Position numbers and translations under genes: made by a program. This document shows, piece by piece, positions 35,289 to 44,298 of a stretch of DNA of 59,006 nt; within the stretch, counting starts at the first letter, position 1; each line of letters begins with the position of its first letter. The notes under the pieces are model-generated. The model made no database searches. It was not told where the DNA came from and was given only the letters and a program-made list of their open reading frames with translations. This DNA comes from an uncultured Porphyromonadaceae bacterium (lineage in GTDB: Bacteria; Bacteroidota; Bacteroidia; Bacteroidales; Muribaculaceae). The stretch lies in NCBI GenBank assembly GCA_902493335.1, contig CABUPJ010000017.1:1-59006 (forward strand). Direction: 5' to 3'.

Positions 35289-36497
35289 TTAGATGCTTTT
35301 GTAGACGTTTAAAAATTTTTCAGCCATAATATTTTCAGAATAGCATTTGGATGCTGATTGAGAAATGGCTGCAGCATCAGATTTGACTGTTATCATATCT
35401 GTTATATGCGTGATAAGAGCATCTATATCACCATGCTCCACGAAAGCGGAGTGGATGGGTAGCGCAATGCTCTCAGGACCACCGGCTTTGAAGCCGACTA
35501 CTGGAGTACCGCAACATAGAGATTCAGCTGTTACCATTGAGAATGTCTCGCGCCGGGAAAGTAGAAGAGTTAAATCTGCTGTGCTATATAGGCGCGCAAG
35601 TTCATGCTGGTCTTTTGCTTTTCCCCAAATTCTTAGATTGGAGGGCAATATACAGTTGTCGATATCTCCAGTCTGTGATGCTACAACTAAAAAATTAAAT
35701 TCGGGAAGTCGTTTTGCGATTTCAAGAAGGAAATAACCGCCTTTGAGATGGCTGGGAGCGAGAGTGAAGTGTGGCGTGACGAACAGAATAGTCTTGGATT
35801 CATTATCAAAACAGTCTAATTTTATTGGCTGCTCTGATTTGAAAATGCTTGTGTTGACGCCATTTGGAACATATTTAATCCTGAAATTTGTTAGAATTGA
35901 AGACTGTCGAGCTCTGTCTGCAAGCCAGGGTGATACAGCAGTGATTATAATGTTTTCGGGTTTGAAACAAGCGAATGCTTCATACATTCTTTTCCAAGCT
36001 GAGTTTACTCTGTTGAACAGCCACGATCCGGTCTCACGCTTATATTGTTTACAGTCATGACATTCTGTTCTCCACTGGTTGCAGTCACAAGCATGCTCGC
36101 AACTTCCAGTGTGAAAAAATTCTGCGTGTAGAGTAACAACGGTTTTGATGTTAAGCCTCCCCAAGTCTCGTAGTAAATGATATATATTGATCATTTGGCC
36201 ATTGACGCAATGAACATGGACTACATTGGGCTTAAAACGTTTTATCTCTTTTAAAACCCGAGCGTTGGAAAGGAATAAACCGCCAAATGGTATCCCGCTC
36301 AGCCTCGACCATACAGCGTTGAACTTATGTTCATAGCCGGAAGTAATGCGTTTGGAAGCTCCGTCGTCGAGGTCAGGAGGATTTCCGTAGCATGTCAAGA
36401 CCTCATGGCCCATTGAGCGAAGAATACGGCTATTGCTCTCGACAAGTTTACCGGTCGAGCCATTGCCATATACGCAGTTCAACTGTAAAATCTTCAT
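35289..36497 (-). CDS. GT4-family glycosyltransferase with Cys-rich insert
   Basis: A 402-residue GT-B fold transferase. It starts MKILQLNCVYGNGSTGKLVES; the C-terminal donor site is STADLTLLLSRRETFSMVTAESLCCGTPVVGFKAGGPES. An insert near residues 125-155 carries a cysteine cluster (CEHACDCNQWRTECHDC), as found in WcaC/colanic-acid-type transferases; it may bind metal. It follows the UDP-GlcNAc 2-epimerase by 12 bases. Donor unknown. Confidence 0.86.
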   Translation of the reverse strand: MKILQLNCVYGNGSTGKLVESNSRILRSMGHEVLTCYGNPPDLDDGASKRITSGYEHKFNAVWSRLSGIPFGGLFLSNARVLKEIKRFKPNVVHVHCVNGQMINIYHLLRDLGRLNIKTVVTLHAEFFHTGSCEHACDCNQWRTECHDCKQYKRETGSWLFNRVNSAWKRMYEAFACFKPENIIITAVSPWLADRARQSSILTNFRIKYVPNGVNTSIFKSEQPIKLDCFDNESKTILFVTPHFTLAPSHLKGGYFLLEIAKRLPEFNFLVVASQTGDIDNCILPSNLRIWGKAKDQHELARLYSTADLTLLLSRRETFSMVTAESLCCGTPVVGFKAGGPESIALPIHSAFVEHGDIDALITHITDMITVKSDAAAISQSASKCYSENIMAEKFLNVYKSI

Positions 36498-36509
36498 CTA
36501 AACAGAACC

Positions 36510-37634
36510 TTATTTTCTCCAAATCATTTTGTTGACTATGCCGGTGTACGACTGGATGAGGCGTACGACTTTGTCAGACACATTGTCGTCGGTATATGCT
36601 TGTACGGGAGATGGCACATACCCGTTTGTCTGCATGTTTACAGCCATATGCACTGCTTGGATGACTGCATCTGTGGTAATTGAGCCAATTACAAAGACTC
36701 CGCTGTCCATTGCTTCCGGGCGCTCGGTCGATGTACGTACGGAAACAGCCGGAAAATGAAGGTTTGCACTTTCTTCGGGAAGTGTGCCGCTGTCACTGAC
36801 TACACAGAATGCGTTTTGCTGAAGTTTGTTGTAATCCATGAAGCCGAGCGGCTTGTGCTGGATTACACGGTCGTTAAATTTGAAACCACGTTCGTTAATA
36901 TATTTTTCAGAGCGAGGGTGGCAACTGTAAAGTACCGGCATGTCGTAGTACTCAGCCATAGCATTGACCGCGTTCATGAGCGAATAGAAGTTTTCTTCTA
37001 TATCAATGTTTTCTTCTCGATGACTTGAAAGAAGAATGTACTGTTTTGGTTTCAATCCAAGGTCATTCAGTATATTGCTTTCAGTAATTGCTTTGGCATG
37101 GACTTTCAGGACCTCTGCCATAGGGGAGCCAACGACATAGGTATACTCGGGTTTTACTCCTGAATCGAGAATATACCGACGAGCATGCTCTGAATAGCAT
37201 AGATTGATGTCGCTTGTAACGTCGACTATACGGCGGATGACTTCTTCAGGAAGGTTCTCGTCCTTGCATCTGTTGCCTGCTTCCATGTGAAAAACAGGAA
37301 TTTTAAGGCGTTTAGCTGCAATGACAGACAGACACGAGTTCGTATCGCCCAGGACTATTATAGCATCTGGTTTTACCTTAGTCATCAGTTCGTATGCCTT
37401 GGCGATGACGTTACCCATCGTTTGCCCGAGGTTCTCCCCGACGACTCCAAGGTAGTAATCCGGTTGACGAAGGCCAAGATCTTTGAAGAAGACCTCGTTG
37501 AGTGTATAGTCATAGTTCTGTCCTGTGTGGACAAGCACATGATCAAAGTATTCGTCGGATTTTTTGATGATTTCCGACATTTTTATTATTTCTGGGCGTG
37601 TACCCAGAATTGTCATTAGTTTCAGCTTCTTCAT
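36510..37634 (-). CDS. fnlC: UDP-HexNAc 2-epimerase, FnlC/CapG-like
   Basis: A 374-residue non-hydrolysing 2-epimerase: LMTILGTRPEIIKMSEII, VHTGQNYDYTLNEVFF, HMEAGNRC, LSSHREENID and SDSGTLPEESANLHFPAVSVR. In the UDP-L-FucNAc pathway the third enzyme (FnlC/CapG) epimerises C2 after FnlA and FnlB. The two preceding genes are exactly these enzymes, so this assignment is preferred over WecB (ManNAc formation). The next gene upstream ends one base before this start. Confidence 0.87.
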   Translation of the reverse strand: MKKLKLMTILGTRPEIIKMSEIIKKSDEYFDHVLVHTGQNYDYTLNEVFFKDLGLRQPDYYLGVVGENLGQTMGNVIAKAYELMTKVKPDAIIVLGDTNSCLSVIAAKRLKIPVFHMEAGNRCKDENLPEEVIRRIVDVTSDINLCYSEHARRYILDSGVKPEYTYVVGSPMAEVLKVHAKAITESNILNDLGLKPKQYILLSSHREENIDIEENFYSLMNAVNAMAEYYDMPVLYSCHPRSEKYINERGFKFNDRVIQHKPLGFMDYNKLQQNAFCVVSDSGTLPEESANLHFPAVSVRTSTERPEAMDSGVFVIGSITTDAVIQAVHMAVNMQTNGYVPSPVQAYTDDNVSDKVVRLIQSYTGIVNKMIWRK

Positions 37635-37635
37635 C

Positions 37636-38493
37636 TTAAAGGTTGTAATGGGGATAGAGCGATTTATGTTTCAAAATCCATTGTGCGGCCTCGTCAACCA
37701 TAGTCTCGTAGTCAGGGATACGATATGAGAATTCAAATCGGGTGCGTTTTAATGACTTGTCGGCGTTCACTCCGTCAACGGGGTGAATTGTTATTTGATT
37801 TTTGCGCAGATATTTGTTGAATAATTTTACCAATTCATATTTTGATATGTTGGCGTCAGGCACAGTATTGTAAAGACCCGTCGCGCGTTCTTTCGCTGCT
37901 GCTTCCATCGTTTTAGCAAGTTGTAGAGTCGTCTGTCCCGTCCAAAGAGCCTTTGTATAACCGTTGATTTCGCCTGATTGATGCATAAACCAGTTGAGTA
38001 AACCTATGCCTTTTTCGTTGATGTCGGGTCCGACAATTGAATTTCGCAATGTTATGTTTTTGTCGTCGTTTAGCTCTCCGAGGGCCTTGCTACGGTCATA
38101 AAAGGTGGTTCCATCAGGCATATCGTCTTCGGTATATTGACCACGTTTACCGGAGAAAACACAATCAGTGCTCATGTGGATCACCTGACTTCCAGCTTCG
38201 TTTGCTGCTTGTGCGACAAAATGAGGAAGATAGCTATTGAGTAGAGTGGCAAGAGCGTGGTTGTTTTCCGCAAATTGGTTGAGGATACCTATGCAGTTGA
38301 TTATAGAATCATACTTCCCGTCCTGTATAATTTTTTTCAGAGAGGGAAAATCGGTTGCGTCTCCTGCGATACTTTTATTAAGAAGTCTCGATTTTTCAAG
38401 TGCAAAACCGGTCACATCGTGCCCTTGCTCTTGAAGATATAATGATATTTGATGTCCGGCCATGCCGTTACATCCGAGTACCAGAAATTTCAT
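37636..38493 (-). CDS. fnlB: 4-keto-sugar reductase/epimerase, FnlB/CapF-like
   Basis: A 285-residue short-chain dehydrogenase of the RmlD type: MKFLVLGCNGMAGHQISLYL binds NAD(P), and STDCVFSGKRGQYTEDD with YDRSKALGE gives Tyr and Lys of the active site. In the FnlA-FnlB-FnlC series it reduces the 4-keto sugar made by FnlA. Canonical CapF has an added C-terminal cupin; at 285 residues this protein lacks it. The separate WbuC cupin in the operon does not obviously replace it. Confidence 0.82.
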   Translation of the reverse strand: MKFLVLGCNGMAGHQISLYLQEQGHDVTGFALEKSRLLNKSIAGDATDFPSLKKIIQDGKYDSIINCIGILNQFAENNHALATLLNSYLPHFVAQAANEAGSQVIHMSTDCVFSGKRGQYTEDDMPDGTTFYDRSKALGELNDDKNITLRNSIVGPDINEKGIGLLNWFMHQSGEINGYTKALWTGQTTLQLAKTMEAAAKERATGLYNTVPDANISKYELVKLFNKYLRKNQITIHPVDGVNADKSLKRTRFEFSYRIPDYETMVDEAAQWILKHKSLYPHYNL

Positions 38494-38513
38494 AAGATTT
38501 TAGAATAGAGGCT

Positions 38514-39563
38514 TTACTGTACGAAATTGCCGTTGCCGTTAAGTTCGTTTTGAATATATTCAAGAGATGCAATCTTCTCTTTTGTTTCCTCAAGGCTGAG
38601 TTGACAGGTGTTGTTCGAATCAAATTCTGTCAATACATTGCGGTCAATGTTGCCTTCGATGAAGTATTTGTCATAGTTGAGACCGCGGTTGTCGGCCGGT
38701 ACACGGTAGAAGTTCCCCATATCGACTGCTTTCGCGCATTCCTCATTGGTCAGCAGGGTCTCGTACATTTTCTCGCCGTGGCGGATACCGATGACCTTGA
38801 TGTCTTCCTTTTTGCCTCCGAAGAGCTCGCACACGGCCTCGGCCTGGGTGCCGATCGTGCAGGCAGGAGCCTTCTGTACAAGGATGTCACCGTTCTGTCC
38901 GTGCTCGAATGCGAAGAGAACGAGGTCGACAGCTTCGTCGAGGCTCATGATGAAACGGGTCATCGACGGTTCGGTCAGAGTGATGGGGTTGCCAGAACGT
39001 ATCTGCTCGATCCACAGGGGTATGACCGAACCGCGCGAGCACATCACATTGCCGTAACGCGTGCAGCATATTTTGGTCTTGCCCGAGAAACGCGATTTGG
39101 CAACGGCGACTTTCTCCTCGATGGCCTTGGTGATGCCCATGGCGTTGATCGGATAGGCGGCCTTGTCGGTCGACAGGCAGATGACTGCGCCCACGCCGGC
39201 TTCAATAGCGGCCGTCAGCACGTTGTCCGTGCCGATGACATTGGTCTTCACGGCTTCCATAGGGAAGAACTCACACGAAGGCACCTGTTTCAATGCAGCC
39301 GCATGGAAGATATAGTCGACGCCAGGCATAACGCCGCGGCAGCTTTCGAGCGAACGCACGTCGCCGATAAAAAACTTGATCTTGTGAGCGACTTCTGGAT
39401 AGCGCACCTGATACTCATGACGCATATCGTCCTGCTTCTTCTCGTCGCGGCTGAAGATACGGATTTCCTTGATATCGGTGTTCAGGAAACGGCGTAGTAC
39501 CGCATTACCGAACGAACCTGTGCCTCCCGTTATCAGGAGGGTTTTGTCTTTGAAGATTGACAT
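38514..39563 (-). CDS. fnlA: UDP-GlcNAc 4,6-dehydratase/5-epimerase, FnlA/CapE-like
   Basis: A 349-residue inverting dehydratase. The Rossmann motif is GGTGSFGNAVL (residues 13-23). The active site has Asp133-Lys134 and Met142/Lys146 in NAMGITKAIEEK, where Met replaces the usual Tyr, a hallmark of CapE/FnlA/FlaA1-type enzymes. It converts UDP-GlcNAc to the L-sugar 4-keto intermediate that leads to UDP-L-FucNAc. It is more GC-rich than the cargo genes around it. It is followed by fnlB and fnlC in pathway order. Confidence 0.92.
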   Translation of the reverse strand: MSIFKDKTLLITGGTGSFGNAVLRRFLNTDIKEIRIFSRDEKKQDDMRHEYQVRYPEVAHKIKFFIGDVRSLESCRGVMPGVDYIFHAAALKQVPSCEFFPMEAVKTNVIGTDNVLTAAIEAGVGAVICLSTDKAAYPINAMGITKAIEEKVAVAKSRFSGKTKICCTRYGNVMCSRGSVIPLWIEQIRSGNPITLTEPSMTRFIMSLDEAVDLVLFAFEHGQNGDILVQKAPACTIGTQAEAVCELFGGKKEDIKVIGIRHGEKMYETLLTNEECAKAVDMGNFYRVPADNRGLNYDKYFIEGNIDRNVLTEFDSNNTCQLSLEETKEKIASLEYIQNELNGNGNFVQ

Positions 39564-39575
39564 AATTATGATTGA

Positions 39576-40610
39576 TTATATTGTTTTCGATAAAAAATCG
39601 ATGCCTATATTTCTGAAAGCCTGCAAATTTTGGCTTATTTTGTTCCAGTTGTGATTGAAATTCATGCAGTTAGAATTAAATTCTGCCTCAGAAAAGATGC
39701 GGTCGGTCAGCCCCAGGTTGCCGAGAAGTGTATAAAATCGGTCATTCATTCCGACGTTTTCTTTCGTTTTAAGGACTATTGAGAACGGAATATGATACAA
39801 GAGACAGAAAACAACGCCATGGAATGAATTTGTTATAAAATGAGTTGAGCTTTTGATGGCGTTAATCCAACTTTCAAGTCCCTGATCGGTTATGATTTCA
39901 GCATCAATCTCCCTTAATGTTTTGCTGATTGCACTTTCTCTATTATGGAGTATATAGGCTCTGATTCTATAATTAAGAGACTTTCTGCGGCCAAGCAATT
40001 TATCGTAGAATTCAGAATTGTGTAGGATTGTCGGATCAGGAACAATAATCGGATTGTCAGCACCCATGAGATTGAAGATTTTCAGTCCAGTGGATTCTCT
40101 GGTTGAAACTGCATTGAATCTTTTGATGAGCGGACGTACTTTATCGCATAGCCGGCTTTCATAATCGGTTGTTCCGAAACTGGCCGCATAGGCAATTCTT
40201 TTGCAATTCTCGTTGCCAAAATCAAGAAAATATGCTGTTGAGCCACCGATTTCACCTGACATTAAAAAAGACGGGTTCAGAACTTGATCACTGCCTGTAA
40301 TCAGAGCGTCGAAATGATTGCAGTGCTGTTTAAGTTTTTTTAGGGTGGTAAAACGTTTGGTTTGAATTAAATATTTTTGTCTGAAGACGATAAGTTTTTT
40401 CTCTTTACGACGGTTGATACGATAGCTGTCAAGATGAAGAAATTTGCGAAACCGAAAAAATGTCAGTATATTATCGTCATACTGTTTGGGCTTGTAGTTG
40501 ATAATTTCAACATTGTGCCCGAGATTTACGAGCGTTTCCTGTAAAGCTAAAGACTGTAGAATGGCGCCGTAATTTGTCGCCCAATGAAAAGTAATGATGC
40601 CAATATTCAT
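39576..40610 (-). CDS. Polysaccharide pyruvyl transferase family protein
   Basis: A 344-residue protein of the CsaB/ExoV-type family: IGIITFHWATNYGAILQSLALQETL at the start, ALITGSDQVLNPSFL and STHFITNSFHGVVFCLLYHIPFS near the end. Members transfer pyruvate from PEP to sugar hydroxyls as ketals, adding a negative charge. The gene overlaps the FrhB-like Fe-S gene by 4 bases; the two families commonly occur together in Bacteroidetes polysaccharide loci. Confidence 0.85.
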   Translation of the reverse strand: MNIGIITFHWATNYGAILQSLALQETLVNLGHNVEIINYKPKQYDDNILTFFRFRKFLHLDSYRINRRKEKKLIVFRQKYLIQTKRFTTLKKLKQHCNHFDALITGSDQVLNPSFLMSGEIGGSTAYFLDFGNENCKRIAYAASFGTTDYESRLCDKVRPLIKRFNAVSTRESTGLKIFNLMGADNPIIVPDPTILHNSEFYDKLLGRRKSLNYRIRAYILHNRESAISKTLREIDAEIITDQGLESWINAIKSSTHFITNSFHGVVFCLLYHIPFSIVLKTKENVGMNDRFYTLLGNLGLTDRIFSEAEFNSNCMNFNHNWNKISQNLQAFRNIGIDFLSKTI

Positions 40611-41743
40611 TTTAAGCTTAACATTCGTAACGTATATCTTAGCAACCTCGTAAAAAATGAAGGCTGCATGGATTGTACAATCGGAGCAATGCAGTCAATC
40701 CCTTCATGTTCAAATTTCTGCCAGAATTCAATTCTTTGTTTGGGAAATTTTGCGGGTTTTATCAATGCTGAATTGTAGCGGATAATGTCTTCGTAGTTGA
40801 CTTTTTCAAAATTAATAGATGTCAATTGCCTGATTGCAATCATACCTTTGCTGCTGTTGACAATAACAGCACTTGCACCAGTGTGTGAATCAAAATCAGG
40901 TTTTACATCCCATATCCCCCAAAAGTCAGCAAGAGTGATGTCGCTTCCGGATTTACCGGCTTTTGCCGGACATGCCGCACATGATGGACGAGAGTATAAG
41001 TCGTTTAGGAATCCACGCATGTATACATTTTCAGATGACTTCTGGTAAAACACACAATTGTTTTTATCTGAAAGAGAGAATCCGTAGTTAAGCCAGCCGT
41101 TAGTCTTATCTCTGAAGTTTATGCTGTCAAAAGAGATGTCCTTTTTAGAGTCGATATAATTCCTCCAGACTTTTGGGCTTGGGACCGAATGACATGCTAC
41201 ATCAACTGCAAGTAAGTTGGAATAATCTTTCCTTAGAAAGAGCCTTAAAGCCGCAATCTGACAGGGAGTCCCAGAATATAACACTTTGCGACCCTTCTTA
41301 AGAAATCGTTCAGTATCAATAAAAGAAGATCCTATCTTACTTTGAACATATTTGGATCTTAATAATGAGTCGATTTTATCAATAGAATCAATGTAGCTGT
41401 GTTCAACAATGTGATTCTCTGAAATCTTGGCTCCGAATACTACGCCGCCGTTATTGATTGTTAATTGAGCGAGTGAATGGAATATACCACCTGACGATGA
41501 TTTGTGCCTGATTTCGTCATCCTTATTTTTTGCGGCAAAACAATCCTGTGGCAGCGATGAATCAGACTGGTTGATAACCGGGCATACCTTTTCGCAGAGA
41601 TTACAGTGAATGCAAAGATTTAAATCAACTTTTGGATAATAAAAACCTTCATAGTCCGGTACAAATGAGATACATTGTTTGGGACAACGCTGGACACAGG
41701 CTTCACATCCGACACAATCTTCTTTGTGAATGATATCAATCAT
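40607..41743 (-). CDS. 4Fe-4S / coenzyme F420 hydrogenase beta-subunit-like protein
   Basis: A 378-residue protein. Two 4Fe-4S motifs lie in the first 55 residues (CVGCEACVQRCPKQC and CIHCNLCEKVCP). The FrhB/FdhB-like flavin domain follows, with SSSGGIFHSLA, YSGTPCQIAALRLFL and SRPSCAACPAKAGKSGSDITLADFWG, whose cysteines suggest a further cluster. Such proteins sit beside pyruvyl transferase genes in surface-glycan loci and may carry out a redox step on the modified sugar; the reaction is not established. Starts overlap both neighbours by 4 bases. Confidence 0.83.
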   Translation of the reverse strand: MIDIIHKEDCVGCEACVQRCPKQCISFVPDYEGFYYPKVDLNLCIHCNLCEKVCPVINQSDSSLPQDCFAAKNKDDEIRHKSSSGGIFHSLAQLTINNGGVVFGAKISENHIVEHSYIDSIDKIDSLLRSKYVQSKIGSSFIDTERFLKKGRKVLYSGTPCQIAALRLFLRKDYSNLLAVDVACHSVPSPKVWRNYIDSKKDISFDSINFRDKTNGWLNYGFSLSDKNNCVFYQKSSENVYMRGFLNDLYSRPSCAACPAKAGKSGSDITLADFWGIWDVKPDFDSHTGASAVIVNSSKGMIAIRQLTSINFEKVNYEDIIRYNSALIKPAKFPKQRIEFWQKFEHEGIDCIAPIVQSMQPSFFTRLLRYTLRMLSLK

Positions 41744-42735
41744 CTGAACCCTAAATATTTTTTAGAGAATGACGGCATAATCTTCTTTGTAATCCATATT
41801 ACGAGGATGCTGAGGCTGATAACTGCAATCCAGTTTAATAGCCAGTTGTCATAAGTTATTATTTTACTGTAAGCTGCGATGATATATACATGCAGTAGAT
41901 AGATACCAAATGAAATGCCGCCGATGTAGTTGATAATAGACGTAAATATATTTTCATTATATGAGTTTTCAATTCTTTTGGATAAAAACAGCCAAATTAT
42001 GCCGGCAGAGAAGATGAAAGATGATAGTTTTATGCCCCAAGCTTGTGAACCTGTTGAAATCCAATACCTTTGTTCTAATATTGATGCTGCAAGACCGATA
42101 ATAATCATTATAATCGGAACAGTAAGATTATAGTCTCGATTGTGTTTTGAAAAGAATACGCCCAAAAAGAAAAACAATATCCAAAGAGGAAATGGTCCCG
42201 CATAGTATAAGAGAGGCATCTTAAACCCTTCGATTTTTAACAGGTAGGTAATCAGGATAATACCAGCCGTTGAAAGCAGAATAGTTGTAATGAGCCCCCC
42301 ATAATTGTTAAATTTTGCAAATATTGGAATGAGGATATAATATTGTATTATCAATGCCACAAAATAATACACACTGAATCCGCATAGAAAAAAGAGCATG
42401 ATATTGTGTGGCAAACTAAGACTCCCTGAGATTATGCTCATACATAGCCAGGGTATTGAAAATATTAAGGCGGGAATATATATTTTGGGTATTTGTTTTT
42501 TTAGAAAACATAAATGTTCTTTTCCAAAGGTTAGATTTTTGGAGGCTATGAAATACCCGGATATCGCTAAAAAAAGTGGTACTGCACAATTTAGCATTTG
42601 TCGCAGAATTATCGTTATGACAGCTTCTATAGAATCGAAGCCTCCGGCATTGGCTGGTAATGTATGGATACCCACAACCATTATTATAGCAATACCTCTA
42701 AGGAAATCAAAATAAGGATTATGTTTTGCTGGCAT
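41740..42735 (-). CDS. Acyltransferase-3 family membrane protein, locus B
   Basis: A 331-residue membrane protein with about ten helices. FDFLRGIAIIMVVGIHTL with the conserved His near residue 23 and AVPLFLAISGYFIASKNL match the acyltransferase-3 family. It probably O-acetylates the locus B repeat unit. It overlaps the FrhB-like gene by 4 bases and lies 3 bases after the flippase. Confidence 0.84.
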   Translation of the reverse strand: MPAKHNPYFDFLRGIAIIMVVGIHTLPANAGGFDSIEAVITIILRQMLNCAVPLFLAISGYFIASKNLTFGKEHLCFLKKQIPKIYIPALIFSIPWLCMSIISGSLSLPHNIMLFFLCGFSVYYFVALIIQYYILIPIFAKFNNYGGLITTILLSTAGIILITYLLKIEGFKMPLLYYAGPFPLWILFFFLGVFFSKHNRDYNLTVPIIMIIIGLAASILEQRYWISTGSQAWGIKLSSFIFSAGIIWLFLSKRIENSYNENIFTSIINYIGGISFGIYLLHVYIIAAYSKIITYDNWLLNWIAVISLSILVIWITKKIMPSFSKKYLGFR

Positions 42736-42738
42736 ATA

Positions 42739-44298
42739 TTAATGTCTACGCAGTTTCTGAAAAATATAATTTGTTTTTTCTGAAATGTACAGTTTTTCAG
42801 TTTTGTTTAGGCCTATTATCCAAATGAAAATGATGTTAAGAACTGTTGCAATGGCGATTAAATAAAAAAGTCCTAAGATATTGTTTGCCAGCAATGGATT
42901 TATCAAATAATTAACTGCAAATGCAGATATCGATACGATACAGACTCTGACCGTCACATCTCTAAGATATTTGCCGGCAGGGAATTGTAATTGTATTTTA
43001 AGTATGAATAGTCTGGCAAATAAACCTATTAATGCGATGAAAGCCGAAAGGATGAACGTGGAATAGACTGGATATCCGCACTTGAAAAGTACATATGTCA
43101 CTGCAAAGTTTAGAAAAAACAATGAGGCAATGGCCAACTGATATGCACGAATGTTGCCTGACGCTTGATTTATCTGTGCAATAGGTGTATACGAGGATCT
43201 GATAAGATATTCAATTAGAATAATGTTTACAAAAATAGCTGCCTCATCTGGTACTACTTTGAGCCATAGTGATAATATTTCCTGTGATCTCAACACTATC
43301 GGTACGACAAGAATAAGCATCAGAAAAAATGATAGTTTTGAGGCTGTGAAAACTAATCTGTATGAATAGCCCAAATCTCCTGATGCATATGATTTTACAA
43401 TTTGCGGATTTACGGATACGATGAAATTAGTGGAAAACTGAGCTACTGCGGCCTGAACTTGAACAGCAATTGCTCGAGCCGCATTGAATACTGGGCCGAA
43501 AAATATGTTAATCATCATATTGACGCCCTGAGTACCTAATATATCGGCAAGGCAGCCGAATATCATCCATCCAGAAAATGACATCATCTTTTTTATCAAT
43601 GCCGGATCGAGACACCATTGATATTTTATATCTTTGAACGTCTTGGAGCAATATATACCATATAGTATTCTCATGATAATTGTGGACACAAGGAGAAGCA
43701 CCGCATAAAATATCAGGCGGTTATAAGCAAAGTGTAATATTGCAAATGCTATACATAGCTTTAACAGAACTTCTATTATGGAGAATATAGCAAATGCTGA
43801 CATTCGTTCGTATGCGATAATTGCGGCGTTGTATGGCGTACTTATTATAGATATAAAAAATGAAAACACCGAGCATTGATAAACCCAGAATGCAGCATTC
43901 TCTTGCCCTGTTGGAATTACAAGTTTATTGACAACGAACCAAAGGCCGACGGTCTCTAAAAGAATGACCGTTATCAGCCCGATCAGAATATGAACGTTAA
44001 CCGCAGTAGAAAAAATTCTTTTTAGGCTCGTTTCGGCTGCGGAAGCCATTCCAACATTAAGAAAACGCTGGGTGCTCGTCCCTATTGAAGAATTAAAGAA
44101 ACCGAGCATAGCGACAACACCCCCGACTACGTTGTAAACGCCATAATCGGTTACGCCAAGCGCAATCAACACGATGCGCGACGTATAAAGGCTGACGCCC
44201 ATTGTCAGAAACATCCGAAAATAGAGCATCAGTGTATTTTTGGCTATGCGTTTTTTGCTTTTATGAAGCATCTGATTTCTTGATAAGCTTTTTAGCAA
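42739..44298 (-). CDS. Wzx-type polysaccharide flippase, locus B
   Basis: A 519-residue polytopic protein of the MOP/Wzx superfamily, with GVSLYTSRIVLIALGVTDYGVYNVVGGVVAML and STQRFLNVGMA near the N-terminus, closely similar in pattern to the locus A flippase (6753-8279). It should flip the lipid-linked locus B unit. Its start overlaps the PP-loop gene by 38 bases; an internal ATG (MLHKSKKRIAKN, start 44271) would shorten that overlap to 11 bases and is an alternative. Confidence 0.88.
   Translation of the reverse strand: MLKSLSRNQMLHKSKKRIAKNTLMLYFRMFLTMGVSLYTSRIVLIALGVTDYGVYNVVGGVVAMLGFFNSSIGTSTQRFLNVGMASAAETSLKRIFSTAVNVHILIGLITVILLETVGLWFVVNKLVIPTGQENAAFWVYQCSVFSFFISIISTPYNAAIIAYERMSAFAIFSIIEVLLKLCIAFAILHFAYNRLIFYAVLLLVSTIIMRILYGIYCSKTFKDIKYQWCLDPALIKKMMSFSGWMIFGCLADILGTQGVNMMINIFFGPVFNAARAIAVQVQAAVAQFSTNFIVSVNPQIVKSYASGDLGYSYRLVFTASKLSFFLMLILVVPIVLRSQEILSLWLKVVPDEAAIFVNIILIEYLIRSSYTPIAQINQASGNIRAYQLAIASLFFLNFAVTYVLFKCGYPVYSTFILSAFIALIGLFARLFILKIQLQFPAGKYLRDVTVRVCIVSISAFAVNYLINPLLANNILGLFYLIAIATVLNIIFIWIIGLNKTEKLYISEKTNYIFQKLRRH

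Noticed and set aside
38550..39497. Long open frame of 315 codons on the + strand
   Set aside because: It is exactly antisense to fnlA, whose motifs and operon position are clear; its own translation has no family features.
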